Source: Leptolyngbyaceae cyanobacterium CSU_1_3 (GTDB lineage: Bacteria; Cyanobacteriota; Cyanobacteriia; Leptolyngbyales; Leptolyngbyaceae). From it: a stretch of DNA of 64,000 bases. Within the stretch, counting starts at the first letter, position 1; each line of letters starts with the position of its first letter. The notes below the pieces were generated by a model. The model was not told the origin of the DNA. It saw only the letters and a list, made by a program, of their open reading frames with translations, and made no database searches. Below, one piece after another: positions 9,174-17,441 of the stretch. The stretch lies in contig JAAUOZ010000001.1 in assembly GCA_012034655.1 (NCBI GenBank), positions 1 to 64,000 on the forward strand. Direction: 5' to 3'. The translations under genes and the position numbers were made by a program.

Positions 9174-9557
9174 CTATTCTTGCAAACCCGGTGTCGTAAA
9201 AGTTCGTTTAGGGAAATGATCGAGTGCATCAGTCTCAACACCACTTTTTGATGACGATGCTGATGCTTCTCCTTCATCGGGAAGTGGCAGCATACGCCCT
9301 GCTTCTTCAATCCGTTCATATAAAGCTTGGGTTAATGCATCTACGTTTGGCAGAATCACTTGACTTTCCAAAGCGGCTCTCACTTGTGCTTCCCATAGAC
9401 TTTCACTTTCCTTTGCCCGTTTCTCATCCGCTTTAGAAACAGGAATAATGAGCGGATAGGGAATGGATGCCTGTCCGCCTGAGCTGTAGCCAGGACTGGT
9501 GATCACGCATTTGCCTTGAGGAAATTTAAGAATCTCATCGGCGCTGATCACCGGCAT
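9174..9557 (-). CDS. C-terminal part of the VirD4/TraG coupling protein
   Basis: 127 residues beginning MPVISADEILKFPQGKCVI, which matches the end of VirD4/TraG/TraD proteins, where a (L/M)xxxDEI strand and a 'Pi' strand (YPLIIPV) follow the Walker B lobe. Its ATG overlaps the end of the 503-residue frame upstream (stop at 9548) by 10 nt. Inserting one A in the A5 run (complement of 9557-9561) fuses the two as ...NLQKMPVIS.... It is therefore most likely the tail of the same polypeptide, made either from an undamaged gene, by minus-one slippage on the A run, or by reinitiation. The tail past residue 75 is acidic and Ser-rich. Confidence 0.6.
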   Translation of the reverse strand: MPVISADEILKFPQGKCVITSPGYSSGGQASIPYPLIIPVSKADEKRAKESESLWEAQVRAALESQVILPNVDALTQALYERIEEAGRMLPLPDEGEASASSSKSGVETDALDHFPKRTFTTPGLQE

Positions 9558-11059
9558 TTTTGCAGATTCTCACTCCAGCTAATCGAACGGCTCATTTGTC
9601 CACCCAGCGATCGCCCTGTCGTTCGATTTTTGATCAGCACTTCTTTTTCACCGTACCGTTTCGAGTAATCCTCAGCCGTTTTATGATTGCCGGGATTGAA
9701 CAAGACATGGGTGCTACAGGCAGAGGCGATCGCCGCACCCATCTTGTCTCCATAAATGTCATAGAGTTGATCTAAACTTTGAATGCCCAGGATAAAGCAG
9801 GCTCCATTGGAGCGGTATTCGTTAATCCATTGTGGTAGGCGATCGAGTTTGATCGAGGGCAGCTCGTCTAGAGAGATAATCAGCGGGTCTTTGCGGGGTG
9901 TGCTGAGATTGCCCACAATCATTAGGTGAATCGCAGCAGCCAGCAGCGGACCCACCACACTGCGACGTTCATCATCCAGCTTGAACACTACAAGCTCTCG
10001 TCCTTCCAAGCGAGTTGGAATCGTGGATTTGCCAATAAAGGCGCGGAGCAGGTCTGCTTGAATGAACGATGAGAAGGTGCCTGCGGCGGTCGTTAGGATA
10101 CCAGAGATTGTTTTTTCAGCGTCTTTCGCACTGAGGAACTGCACAAAAGAGGTGGCGACCCATTCATCTAACTGTTTGGATTGCACCGCATAATCAATTC
10201 GATGCACCAAGTTAGGCAGGCGCAACACGGCGTAGAGCATTGCCATGTCGGGGTAACGGGAACCTTTAACCAGTTGCAGCAATGCCTTTGCCAGTAGATC
10301 GCCTGCCTTAGTGAAAAACTCATCGCTCCGTCCACCATCGCCCTCCCTGGCGTTGCGATTAATCACTTTACCAATTTCTCCCGCCATCACCCCATCTCGC
10401 GCATCCCGCATGTAATCCAACGGGTTAATCACGCCACTAAAGGCTTCTCCCGGTGCAAAGACTCTGACCTGATACCCATAACGCGCTGCTAGGGGTGCAT
10501 GGAGGCGCATCTGATCACCCTTTTTGTCGTAGAGCAGAATGGGAAAGCCCTGTTGCATAGCACTTTCCAGCATTCGATCGATTGTGGAATAAGTCTTTCC
10601 AGAGCCAGGAGCGCCAATGACCAATGTACCTCGTTCAGAACTGGGAAACCAAACCGTTGGGGATGCTCCCAATGTAGTTTGTATTGTTGTTATCACCCCG
10701 CGCCATGCTCCTTTTGCCCAATAACGAGGTGTGCCAGACCAGAGCGTTACTTTGTTATGTTTGCGTTCCCGGATTTGTTTAAGTGAGAGGCTGGTTGCAG
10801 CGAGTTTCTCCGCTGTGCCACACAGTTTGCCAGTAGTAATTTTGCCCTTACTCGATCCACTGATACGGAGCAGCAATAATACGACCACCAACCCACCCAG
10901 CATCATCCAGCCCTGGGGATTGTTGTATTGCTGAAACATTTTGCCAAAGTCGATCGCTGCCAATGGTTGGGAATAGGACGGCACCTGAATCAAAGCAGTA
11001 GATGGGGGACTTTTACTGCCAGAAAAGGAGTTCCAATGGGTCGGCAAGGGGAGAGACAT
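9548..11059 (-). CDS. VirD4/TraG-like type IV coupling ATPase
   Basis: 503 residues. There is a short N-terminus with one membrane segment (about 52-66, WMMLGGLVVVLLLLRI), then the P-loop GAPGSGKT near residue 148, LLYDKKGD, and a Walker B strand PLIISLDELPSI. The order and spacing match the VirD4/TraG/TraD family, the hexameric ATPases that hand relaxase-bound DNA to a conjugation channel. The relaxase at 28526 is a plausible client. The frame ends at QKCR, and the family's last strands are found in the next frame (9174-9557). The plus-strand gene at 11273 is divergent, so the 11060-11272 gap should hold both promoters. Confidence 0.85.
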   Translation of the reverse strand: MSLPLPTHWNSFSGSKSPPSTALIQVPSYSQPLAAIDFGKMFQQYNNPQGWMMLGGLVVVLLLLRISGSSKGKITTGKLCGTAEKLAATSLSLKQIRERKHNKVTLWSGTPRYWAKGAWRGVITTIQTTLGASPTVWFPSSERGTLVIGAPGSGKTYSTIDRMLESAMQQGFPILLYDKKGDQMRLHAPLAARYGYQVRVFAPGEAFSGVINPLDYMRDARDGVMAGEIGKVINRNAREGDGGRSDEFFTKAGDLLAKALLQLVKGSRYPDMAMLYAVLRLPNLVHRIDYAVQSKQLDEWVATSFVQFLSAKDAEKTISGILTTAAGTFSSFIQADLLRAFIGKSTIPTRLEGRELVVFKLDDERRSVVGPLLAAAIHLMIVGNLSTPRKDPLIISLDELPSIKLDRLPQWINEYRSNGACFILGIQSLDQLYDIYGDKMGAAIASACSTHVLFNPGNHKTAEDYSKRYGEKEVLIKNRTTGRSLGGQMSRSISWSENLQKCR

Positions 11060-11272
11060 AGCAAAAGGCTGAGATTCTAGCGAAAATCCTAACGATTACA
11101 GGTCGGTCAGTGGATCAGCTACCTGGACATTTTTTAAGGGGGTGAGGAGATGGGGTAGCTTGCGCTGACTTGTCAGTTCGCGATGTCCAAAGGCTCAATA
11201 CCTAAATTCTGTTTCAGATAGCGTCTCAGGCTAACGCCTCAGCTTGGGGATAATTCATTTGGCTGCACTGCA

Positions 11273-12379
11273 ATGGTTAAACCAACGAACTCTAGAAATA
11301 GCTCTACCAGCACGAACAGAACGGGTGCTAAGACGGCTACTCCCAAATCACCAAAATCAACTGCGGCAACCAACTCTCGTGCGGCTCGAACCGACAGGAC
11401 GGAGCCAGAAGACTTTGAGGTTGACACAGACCTACTCAGCGATGTCTACAATCAGGTGCGCCGACCGCAGTTGCCCTACGGCATTGTGGTTAATGACAAA
11501 CCAGCCGGGATTCTGATTCCGATCGATCAGTTGGAGAAGGCGGGCTGGCTTGCGATGCCGGATGAAGATGACCTCACGACCGTTACCTTTACTGAAGATG
11601 TCACAGGGCTTTTGATTACGGAAGCCCGGTTGCTCGTGCTGGCATTTGTGCCCGAATACATTCGCTACAAGTCGGATGTGGAAGATTTGGGCGGTACGGT
11701 TGTTGGACTCTATGACGAATACCGCAATAGTCTGGACAAGAAATCGATGGATGTCTGTTCAGAACATGCGCTGTTGTTTCTGGATGAGGATAATCAACCC
11801 CTGCATACGATGCCGATCGTGGTGCGGTTCAAAAATGTCGCGCTCTGGAGCTTTAAATCAGCCCGTGAGGAGTTCTACCGTGCCCTGGAAAAAACATTCG
11901 CTGACTACTTCAATATGCCGTTCAGCGGCAAGAATGATCGATGGCGGAGTTTGGGCGTGTTGGAGGTGGAGTTCAAAGCCGTCAAGGAAGGAGAGGGCAA
12001 GAACAAACACGACTGCTGTAAGACGGTGGCATATACCAAACCAACGATCGAAACCTTGCCTCTCCTCTATTTGGGCACTCCTACGGCAAAGGCGCTGATT
12101 TGGCAGCAACATGACGCGATCGCAGGATTCACGGAACCTCAATCTTTGCCTGCCTTGCCAGGTGAGGTAGAAGCGGTTGAAGTCGAGGTATTGCCGCCTC
12201 ACAAGAATGGTACGGCTAGCAAAGCCTCAAATGCTAAATCTTCTACAAAACCTCCAAGGAAAATCAAGCAGATCGAAGAGGATGAAGATTTCCTGGATGA
12301 TCTGGAGAACTCAGATGCAGAGTTAGATGATGAGGACTTTGATTTTGAAGATGATGACTTGGATGATGACGAGGAGTAG
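11273..12379 (+). CDS. Acidic-tailed cyanobacterial protein (DUF5895-like)
   Basis: 368 residues in three parts: a low-complexity Thr/Ser/Lys-rich N-terminus (1-45), a globular core (about 55-290, starting VYNQVRRPQLPYGIVVNDKPAGILIP), and a C-terminal tail (310-368) that becomes almost pure Asp/Glu. The core resembles cyanobacterial plasmid proteins I remember as DUF5895; this is from memory. The layout of DNA-binding-type core plus acidic tail resembles single-strand-binding proteins, whose acidic tails recruit partners, so an SSB-like role is possible. It is divergent from the coupling-protein gene. Confidence 0.6.
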   Translation: MVKPTNSRNSSTSTNRTGAKTATPKSPKSTAATNSRAARTDRTEPEDFEVDTDLLSDVYNQVRRPQLPYGIVVNDKPAGILIPIDQLEKAGWLAMPDEDDLTTVTFTEDVTGLLITEARLLVLAFVPEYIRYKSDVEDLGGTVVGLYDEYRNSLDKKSMDVCSEHALLFLDEDNQPLHTMPIVVRFKNVALWSFKSAREEFYRALEKTFADYFNMPFSGKNDRWRSLGVLEVEFKAVKEGEGKNKHDCCKTVAYTKPTIETLPLLYLGTPTAKALIWQQHDAIAGFTEPQSLPALPGEVEAVEVEVLPPHKNGTASKASNAKSSTKPPRKIKQIEEDEDFLDDLENSDAELDDEDFDFEDDDLDDDEE

Positions 12380-12482
12380 TCTAATTTATCTCTATTAATT
12401 GTTCTGGATCAACCCCTGCTGGAGCTGAATTGGCTACAGCAGCTTTTTTGCTTGCTGCTGAAGGACTAATGTTGAAAGTCAT

Positions 12483-13079
12483 TCAGGACGTGAAGAGTTG
12501 ACTATCGGCAAGCTGATACCGATCGCCATTAAAACAGTAATTCAATTGCCGTAAGCGATTGCCCTCCATCTGTAATACCTCTAGACAGGGCAGAGCCTGA
12601 CCCCGGTTTTCTCCGACTTGAAATAGCGGCTTGTTGGCTGGAAGGTTAGGGTTGAGATAGTTCTGGAACACCTCTACTGCGGATTGATTCTCCCTTAACC
12701 AGTAGCCAGTGTAGAGGCAACCCAAGGCTCCGCACAGATTAGGAGTATTGAAATTAAACAGCGTCAGTTTACCTTCCTTTCCGTCTACAGTCCAGGCAAG
12801 CAGGGTTTCTTTGGCTTGTGTCATGTCTAGATCCGTGTTTGCTTGAATCACCTGTTCTAAAACAGATTCAGGGACTACTGCTGTCGCTTTTTGCCAGGGA
12901 ACCGTTGCTGCACTGGAACTACAACCTGCCATGCCTATAAGTACCGATAACAGCAAAAAAAGGCTAAAACCGACGCGAAACCAGTATCCTACCTGCCATA
13001 ACCAGTGAGGTGGTGCAGGGATGGTGGGTGTGCTCAGTTCTTGCTGAATTGGAGCCTGGTTGGAAGCCGAATCTGTCAT
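12483..13079 (-). CDS. Predicted lipoprotein of the transfer block
   Basis: 198 residues from the ATG at 13079, which has an AAGGA ribosome site about 9 nt upstream; an open frame reaching 13241 is rejected because it runs into the upstream gene and adds unlikely sequence. A proline-rich leader is followed by a hydrophobic segment ending LIGMAGCSSS, a plausible lipobox with the modified Cys near residue 53. The mature part has Cys residues (NLCGALGC, LPCLEV, LNYCF) that could form disulfides. It is last of four minus-strand genes from 16415 down, together with the M23 hydrolase, suggesting an envelope component of the conjugation apparatus. Confidence 0.6.
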   Translation of the reverse strand: MTDSASNQAPIQQELSTPTIPAPPHWLWQVGYWFRVGFSLFLLLSVLIGMAGCSSSAATVPWQKATAVVPESVLEQVIQANTDLDMTQAKETLLAWTVDGKEGKLTLFNFNTPNLCGALGCLYTGYWLRENQSAVEVFQNYLNPNLPANKPLFQVGENRGQALPCLEVLQMEGNRLRQLNYCFNGDRYQLADSQLFTS

Positions 13080-13104
13080 AGCGAGTTTCCTTCTCGACTT
13101 GCAT

Positions 13105-13662
13105 TCACTGTTGAATCTGAACATTAGCAGGGATAGCAACGCCCAACTGCCGCAGCGCCCAGACTTCCTCTGCAAACCAGGTAGGATTCTGGGTGGAGGC
13201 TGCGCCCTGGTTGACCTGTTGCTGGAAGCGATCTTTGCCAAGCCGCTGAATCTCTCGCCGGAATCGTGCCAGCGTCAATTGTTGAGCAACGGACTGGGGC
13301 ACAACACTAGCAAAGGGAACGCGATCGCCCATCGGATTAAAAAACACTTCCTCGCAGCGTCCATTCGTGACTGCGATAATCAAATTAGTTGGCGCTTGGC
13401 TGTTTTCGGTATAGGTTGCTAGTAAGTAATAGTCCTTGCCCTGTAATCGACTAGAGCCGATCAGTTCACTCCGAACAATGGGTTGTCGAGTTTGTTGAGG
13501 AATGCAACGACTGACGGTTTCTGGGATTCCAGGGGTTTGAGCGTCAAGCGGAAGATACCCTAAGCCGATAGTGAGCAGCATTCCTACTGCTAAGGGTAGC
13601 CAGAAGGTTGCAGTCAAACGTCTGCCAATCGATCTCAGTGAAAATCGCTGATGGGGTTGCAT
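13105..13662 (-). CDS. Exported or membrane-anchored unknown protein
   Basis: 185 residues from the ATG at 13662, chosen because a strong AAGGAGG ribosome site sits 8 nt upstream. An N-terminal hydrophobic stretch (FWLPLAVGMLLTIGLGYL, about 20-37) serves as signal or anchor. The rest is soluble, with two Cys (SRCIPQQ, GRCEEVFF) and a Gln-rich end. The central part (SSRLQGKDYYLLATYTENS) looks beta-stranded. No family recognised. It sits 13 nt after the M23 hydrolase gene and 25 nt before the lipoprotein gene, so all three are probably co-transcribed. Confidence 0.6.
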   Translation of the reverse strand: MQPHQRFSLRSIGRRLTATFWLPLAVGMLLTIGLGYLPLDAQTPGIPETVSRCIPQQTRQPIVRSELIGSSRLQGKDYYLLATYTENSQAPTNLIIAVTNGRCEEVFFNPMGDRVPFASVVPQSVAQQLTLARFRREIQRLGKDRFQQQVNQGAASTQNPTWFAEEVWALRQLGVAIPANVQIQQ

Positions 13663-13675
13663 GGTTGATTCCTCC

Positions 13676-15490
13676 TTAGAATTGAACCCGCTGTCTGGGA
13701 TTGATGGAAGAGCCGCTGCGCCAATTGCCAGGAGTCGCCCCTTCAATCACTTCAAAATGCAGGTGAGGTCCGGTGCCCAATCCACTTTGACCACTACGGG
13801 CGATCGCCTGTCCCTGCCTTACTGGAGTACCCGCGTTCACGTCCATTGAATCGAGGTGAGCATAGAGCGTCATCCTGCCATTGGCATGTTCCACGATCAT
13901 GGTTTTGCCGTAGCCGGATAGCCAACCTGCGTAGAGCACTCTGCCGCCATCAGCCGCTCGAACCGGTGTCCCGATCGGTGTGCCAATATCAATGCCAGCG
14001 TGATTGGAGCTACAACTAGCGCAAGGGCTAGAGCGAGGACCAAACTCACTGGTGACAGGGAAGCCTGGAACAGGGTTAGTTAGCTTTCCGGTGGCTTGTC
14101 CTGGTGTTCCACTGCCCTGGACTGCCTCATTGCTTTTGACTCCAGAGGAATTAGCGGTTGTCAGGGTGGCGCTGGGAGCACAGGTGAGTGTGCCATTACC
14201 ACCGTTGCGATAGCGAGTTAGAGCAGCGCGACCATAATCTCGTAAACTCAGACGACCCAGCGCATCGGAACTTCCTCCATCCACACGGCTGTAGTCGCCA
14301 CCGAAGTGTTTTTGGGCAACTCGTTCTAAGAGGCGATCGCCTGTGAAGGGTTGTCCGGTCGTCGGATCGATCTGTCCCTGCGTCGCCTGAATTTTATTGG
14401 CGAGATCTGCCATAAAAGCGCGATCTTGATCAGCAGGTGGAAAAAACTGAAACAGTTCTGCTTCAGTGGGTTGGTAGCCCTGTCCAATGCGATTTAAGAA
14501 TCCCTGCCCCCCTGGCTTTGCAGCAATTAACTGCACTGCATAGGGGTTGTAGCTCATGAACTGGTAGCGTCCTAACCCCCGTCCACAGTTGCTTCCACCA
14601 TCCGCGCACGTATGAACTCCGACTGCCTGATAACCCCCGCTTCCAGCACTTTCGATGCTGGCGATCGCCTCTGCCAGCGCATCTAAATCAATCCCTTGCA
14701 AGGATCGTGCCGACACGGGCTGACTACTGCCGCCTAAATTACAGGGATCTCCCCCATTCCGATCGCCAGCAATAGTTTGGCTGTTTCCAGGTTCTCGGCT
14801 AGCTCCTGTAGGTTGAGATGCCGCAGCAGCTCGTTGATCGCTCAAATCCCCGACAAACATCAAAGCATTAACTTTGTAGCTGAAGAACGGCACCGGACCA
14901 ATGAAATAGGGCGTACAGCCCAGTGCGTTGGCACAGAAACGGAAGAATAGGGCGGTATCTATGGTATCTGTGGTTTCATTTGGCTCCATCACCACAACTT
15001 TGAAGGCAGAACCAAAGGGCAAACGTCCTGTAGGTTCTCGACCACCATTCACCGATCGCAAAACACCCCAGCCACCCTGGACTTCCTGATATTTTCCTGA
15101 AATCCATTGCTTGCCTTCCAGCCTGCCACGCGCACTACGTCCAGCGTTCTCCAAATCATCTAGTTCAACATAGGCGCAATCCGTTTCAGCACAGGGGACA
15201 GAAAAGCCCTGAACATCGGAGCCAGAAATAGTGTTATTTCGCTGTGCCTCTGCTGGACCATACACCTGATCAACTCGCATGACCAGGCTACCCAGTTCAG
15301 CGATCGGGTTGGGCATTGACCCTAATGGCACCTGACCCAATCCTGGAATATCTTGCACAAAGCTGTTCATCCAGCCCTCAAACTGCTGAAGCTGAACGGC
15401 TTCCAGGTTGGGAATAGAGGTGACAGGAAAGCGAGAAAGATCAATCTCCTTTAAGCGTAGCTGTCCAATCTGGGGATTCTGTGCCAACAC
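13676..15490 (-). CDS. Lysozyme-like plus M23 peptidase cell-wall hydrolase, C-terminal part
   Basis: 604 residues. A lysozyme/transglycosylase-like segment (AIASIESAGSGGYQAVG... GLGRYQFM, about 272-310) is followed by an M23 LytM-type metallopeptidase at about 470-600 with HAGIDIGTPIGTPV and the HLHFEV motif that bind zinc. Combined glycan and peptide hydrolases of this kind open the wall for conjugation machines. The annotated Met is artificial: reading upstream gives AALLAAKAVGINVSDQTLAEV, which continues the 211-residue frame at 15451-16086 if one base is restored at 15555-15557, inside a GGGCGATCGCCC sequence. The full protein would be about 800 aa. Confidence 0.8.
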   Translation of the reverse strand: MLAQNPQIGQLRLKEIDLSRFPVTSIPNLEAVQLQQFEGWMNSFVQDIPGLGQVPLGSMPNPIAELGSLVMRVDQVYGPAEAQRNNTISGSDVQGFSVPCAETDCAYVELDDLENAGRSARGRLEGKQWISGKYQEVQGGWGVLRSVNGGREPTGRLPFGSAFKVVVMEPNETTDTIDTALFFRFCANALGCTPYFIGPVPFFSYKVNALMFVGDLSDQRAAAASQPTGASREPGNSQTIAGDRNGGDPCNLGGSSQPVSARSLQGIDLDALAEAIASIESAGSGGYQAVGVHTCADGGSNCGRGLGRYQFMSYNPYAVQLIAAKPGGQGFLNRIGQGYQPTEAELFQFFPPADQDRAFMADLANKIQATQGQIDPTTGQPFTGDRLLERVAQKHFGGDYSRVDGGSSDALGRLSLRDYGRAALTRYRNGGNGTLTCAPSATLTTANSSGVKSNEAVQGSGTPGQATGKLTNPVPGFPVTSEFGPRSSPCASCSSNHAGIDIGTPIGTPVRAADGGRVLYAGWLSGYGKTMIVEHANGRMTLYAHLDSMDVNAGTPVRQGQAIARSGQSGLGTGPHLHFEVIEGATPGNWRSGSSINPRQRVQF

Positions 15491-16086
15491 TTCAGCCAGC
15501 GTCTGATCAGAGACATTAATGCCGACGGCTTTGGCAGCGAGAAGAGCCGCGACAGGGCGATCGCCCGGACATTAGTTTGTGCCAATCCCGGTACTACCTT
15601 TGCCAAATGGTTTAAGGTTTGATCGGCTGCCAACGTAAACGCACTCAGTGCAACTTGATTGAGATCGAGGTGGGTGAGTTGGGCGATCGCCCCTGACGAA
15701 AATACTTCTGCTTGAAATGCTTGTGAAATATCCCCCAGCTTTAAATACTGGTCGGGAGTCATACCCGCGTTCCAACTGCGGCTCAGATCATACCCTAAAG
15801 TTTGACTGTAGGGCTTGCCATCTATGGAGCCAGAGCGACTGATACCCGGCATCTGCGATAAAGAGATTCGGTTCCAGTCAGGCAACAAAACTTGTGTTGC
15901 AGGCAAGCCAGATTGACTCCCTGCAATTTCTAGAATTCGCGTCGGTAGGCTGCCGTCGTCGATCGTTCGAGCAGATGCAGGTGCAACAAGCCCGCAAAGG
16001 CTGATGACAATTAAGCACAGCGAAATGAGCCATGCCAGAACACGCTGCCTTTTGAAGCCGTCTGGCATTCTCAGTGGGGTATTCAT
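15451..16086 (-). CDS. N-terminal part of the wall hydrolase, with signal peptide
   Basis: 211-residue frame with a clear signal peptide (RVLAWLISLCLIVISLCGLVAPASA, cleavage near residue 39) and then a mature N-terminal domain. After LAQTNVRAIA the frame degenerates into a Ser/Leu/Trp-rich string that does not resemble the preceding protein, while the other frame continues sensibly into the 604-residue lysozyme/M23 part. The start is the ATG at 16086, 23 nt after the small gene at 16110. It is therefore the exported N-terminus of a single periplasmic hydrolase. Confidence 0.65.
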   Translation of the reverse strand: MNTPLRMPDGFKRQRVLAWLISLCLIVISLCGLVAPASARTIDDGSLPTRILEIAGSQSGLPATQVLLPDWNRISLSQMPGISRSGSIDGKPYSQTLGYDLSRSWNAGMTPDQYLKLGDISQAFQAEVFSSGAIAQLTHLDLNQVALSAFTLAADQTLNHLAKVVPGLAQTNVRAIALSRLFSLPKPSALMSLIRRWLKCWHRIPRLDSYA

Positions 16087-16109
16087 GACATCAGACCGGG
16101 TTGAGGGGA

Positions 16110-16415
16110 TTAAAGCTCCAGTTCGGGTGCGGAAAAGGTACGCTCTGTTTTAGGCTGATAAGCAGAACCCTTGCCATAGCCCTTTAAGTGAGGGTTGGGG
16201 TTGGCGGCTGATTCTGAATAGGGTGTATCGCCAAAATTTTGTTCAAAGATGTTTTCCTGATAGCCGTCACTGAAGTGATCGGTTTGCCAGGGATTCGTGC
16301 CAGCCCCAGAAATTGATTGTTCGCTACCAGCACCAGTAGTTTGATAGCCACCCGTTTGATAACCACTGGTGCTGTCAGGGGTGGTATTGAAATCGGGAGT
16401 TGATTCGGTGTTCAT
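16110..16415 (-). CDS. Small low-complexity protein
   Basis: 101 residues from the ATG at 16415 (an upstream Met at 16427 is possible). Composition is Thr/Ser/Gly/Gln/Asn-rich with short repeats (GYQTGGYQTTG) and no hydrophobic segment, so it is probably disordered. It is the first gene of the minus-strand block leading into the wall hydrolase. No family recognised; it is supported mainly by its position and by an uninterrupted frame. Confidence 0.45.
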   Translation of the reverse strand: MNTESTPDFNTTPDSTSGYQTGGYQTTGAGSEQSISGAGTNPWQTDHFSDGYQENIFEQNFGDTPYSESAANPNPHLKGYGKGSAYQPKTERTFSAPELEL

Positions 16416-16487
16416 CGTGCAAGCCATCCATACGAAACGATATGCTTGCCAGCCTATAAAGCTTGACTCGGTACTGACCTCAACCAG

Positions 16488-17225
16488 GTGGATAACAACG
16501 CTCCAGCCAACTGGCTGTTTGTAAGGACATTCCTACAGGAGGCTTGCGCTGTGGATCAACTGAGTTTTATTCCCGAAGAGTTGGTGCGAACCCTTCAACA
16601 AGAGAAAGATGCTGCCAACCCAGTCACCCGTTGCTCATCCAGCACCCTGGAAATGTTGCGGCTTTTAGCATCCCTTGATGTTCCTAGAGAACTACTAGCG
16701 TGCATGTTGGAGATGGCAGAGTTTTCCATCCATCATGTCCGTTATTTAGTGGGACCCTTGGTATTGCACCGCAGTTTGTGGGGTGATGTCATTCCAAGTT
16801 GGTTAAAGGTTGCCTGTGTAAAAGATCGCTTTGATCTCATCCTTTCTGAATATGAGCAGGATCAAGTGGGGGACTATGCTACACCGACTGAAGTATTGGC
16901 TTACATGATGCCTGCCAGTTTTGAAGCACCCATGCATCGCGACTACTCTGACCTCTACATCTGGGCTGGAAATGAGGTGATGCGGAAGCATAACAAATTA
17001 CCCGAAGGAGCTGACAGTTTTTATGAGTTGATTGGTGGGCATCCGATTGAATTCAGCACAGTCAAAAATGATTTTCAAGATTTGAGTCGATCGATTCGTC
17101 GGAGCGTTGTGAAACATGCGGCTCAACAGGGGTGGGGAAAACGGCGCAATCGGGCAAAGGCAGAAGCGATCGCAGTTGATCCAGCTCAAGTATCCGATCA
17201 GCCAGAACAGGTCAGTTTGTTCTGA
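16488..17225 (+). CDS. Unknown 245-aa protein upstream of PolA
   Basis: A mostly helical soluble protein starting at GTG 16488 (no ATG is available before the conserved-looking sequence begins). The C-terminus is basic (RSIRRSVVKHAAQQGWGKRRNRAKAEA), then ends in a short DQPEQVSLF tail; the xxLF ending recurs in other proteins of this element (41836 ends QISLF, the PAPS-like protein ends QLTLFVP). Such QxSLF-type tails resemble sliding-clamp-binding peptides, which would fit a gene immediately upstream of a DNA polymerase. That role is inference. Confidence 0.55.
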   Translation: MDNNAPANWLFVRTFLQEACAVDQLSFIPEELVRTLQQEKDAANPVTRCSSSTLEMLRLLASLDVPRELLACMLEMAEFSIHHVRYLVGPLVLHRSLWGDVIPSWLKVACVKDRFDLILSEYEQDQVGDYATPTEVLAYMMPASFEAPMHRDYSDLYIWAGNEVMRKHNKLPEGADSFYELIGGHPIEFSTVKNDFQDLSRSIRRSVVKHAAQQGWGKRRNRAKAEAIAVDPAQVSDQPEQVSLF

Positions 17226-17228
17226 ATC

Positions 17229-17441
17229 ATGAGCAATACCGGAGATGGTTGGTGCTACCGCCCCTGCAAGCTAGTCCTCCATCCATTTCCGATTATGCCT
17301 GCCTCCCAAACTCACCCTCATTTGAAAGCTGGAACCTATCAACTGATTACGTCGGGGAAAGAACTTGAATCGGCACTGTGTTGGTGTAACCCCTTAAGAG
17401 AATCGCTAAAAACAGCCTCCCACGATTGGATTGGATTGTGA
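17229..17441 (+). CDS. N-terminal extension of the PolA-like protein (frameshifted)
   Basis: A 70-residue frame. From about residue 24 it reads as the usual lead-in of 3'-5' exonuclease domains (TYQLITSGKELESALCW... SHDWIGL), which should be followed directly by the D-x-E motif found in the next frame as LDCETTGLDP. The junction lies in a GATTG-repeat tract around 17422-17436, so a change in repeat number would explain the shift. The start may be ATG 17229, immediately after the preceding stop, or ATG 17295. It should be read as part of the polymerase. Confidence 0.55.
   Translation: MSNTGDGWCYRPCKLVLHPFPIMPASQTHPHLKAGTYQLITSGKELESALCWCNPLRESLKTASHDWIGL

Noticed and set aside
11646-12098. 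150-codon plus-strand frame inside the DUF5895-like gene
   Set aside because: Overlaps a clearly coding frame completely and its translation is rich in Arg/Trp/Cys, typical of an out-of-frame reading.
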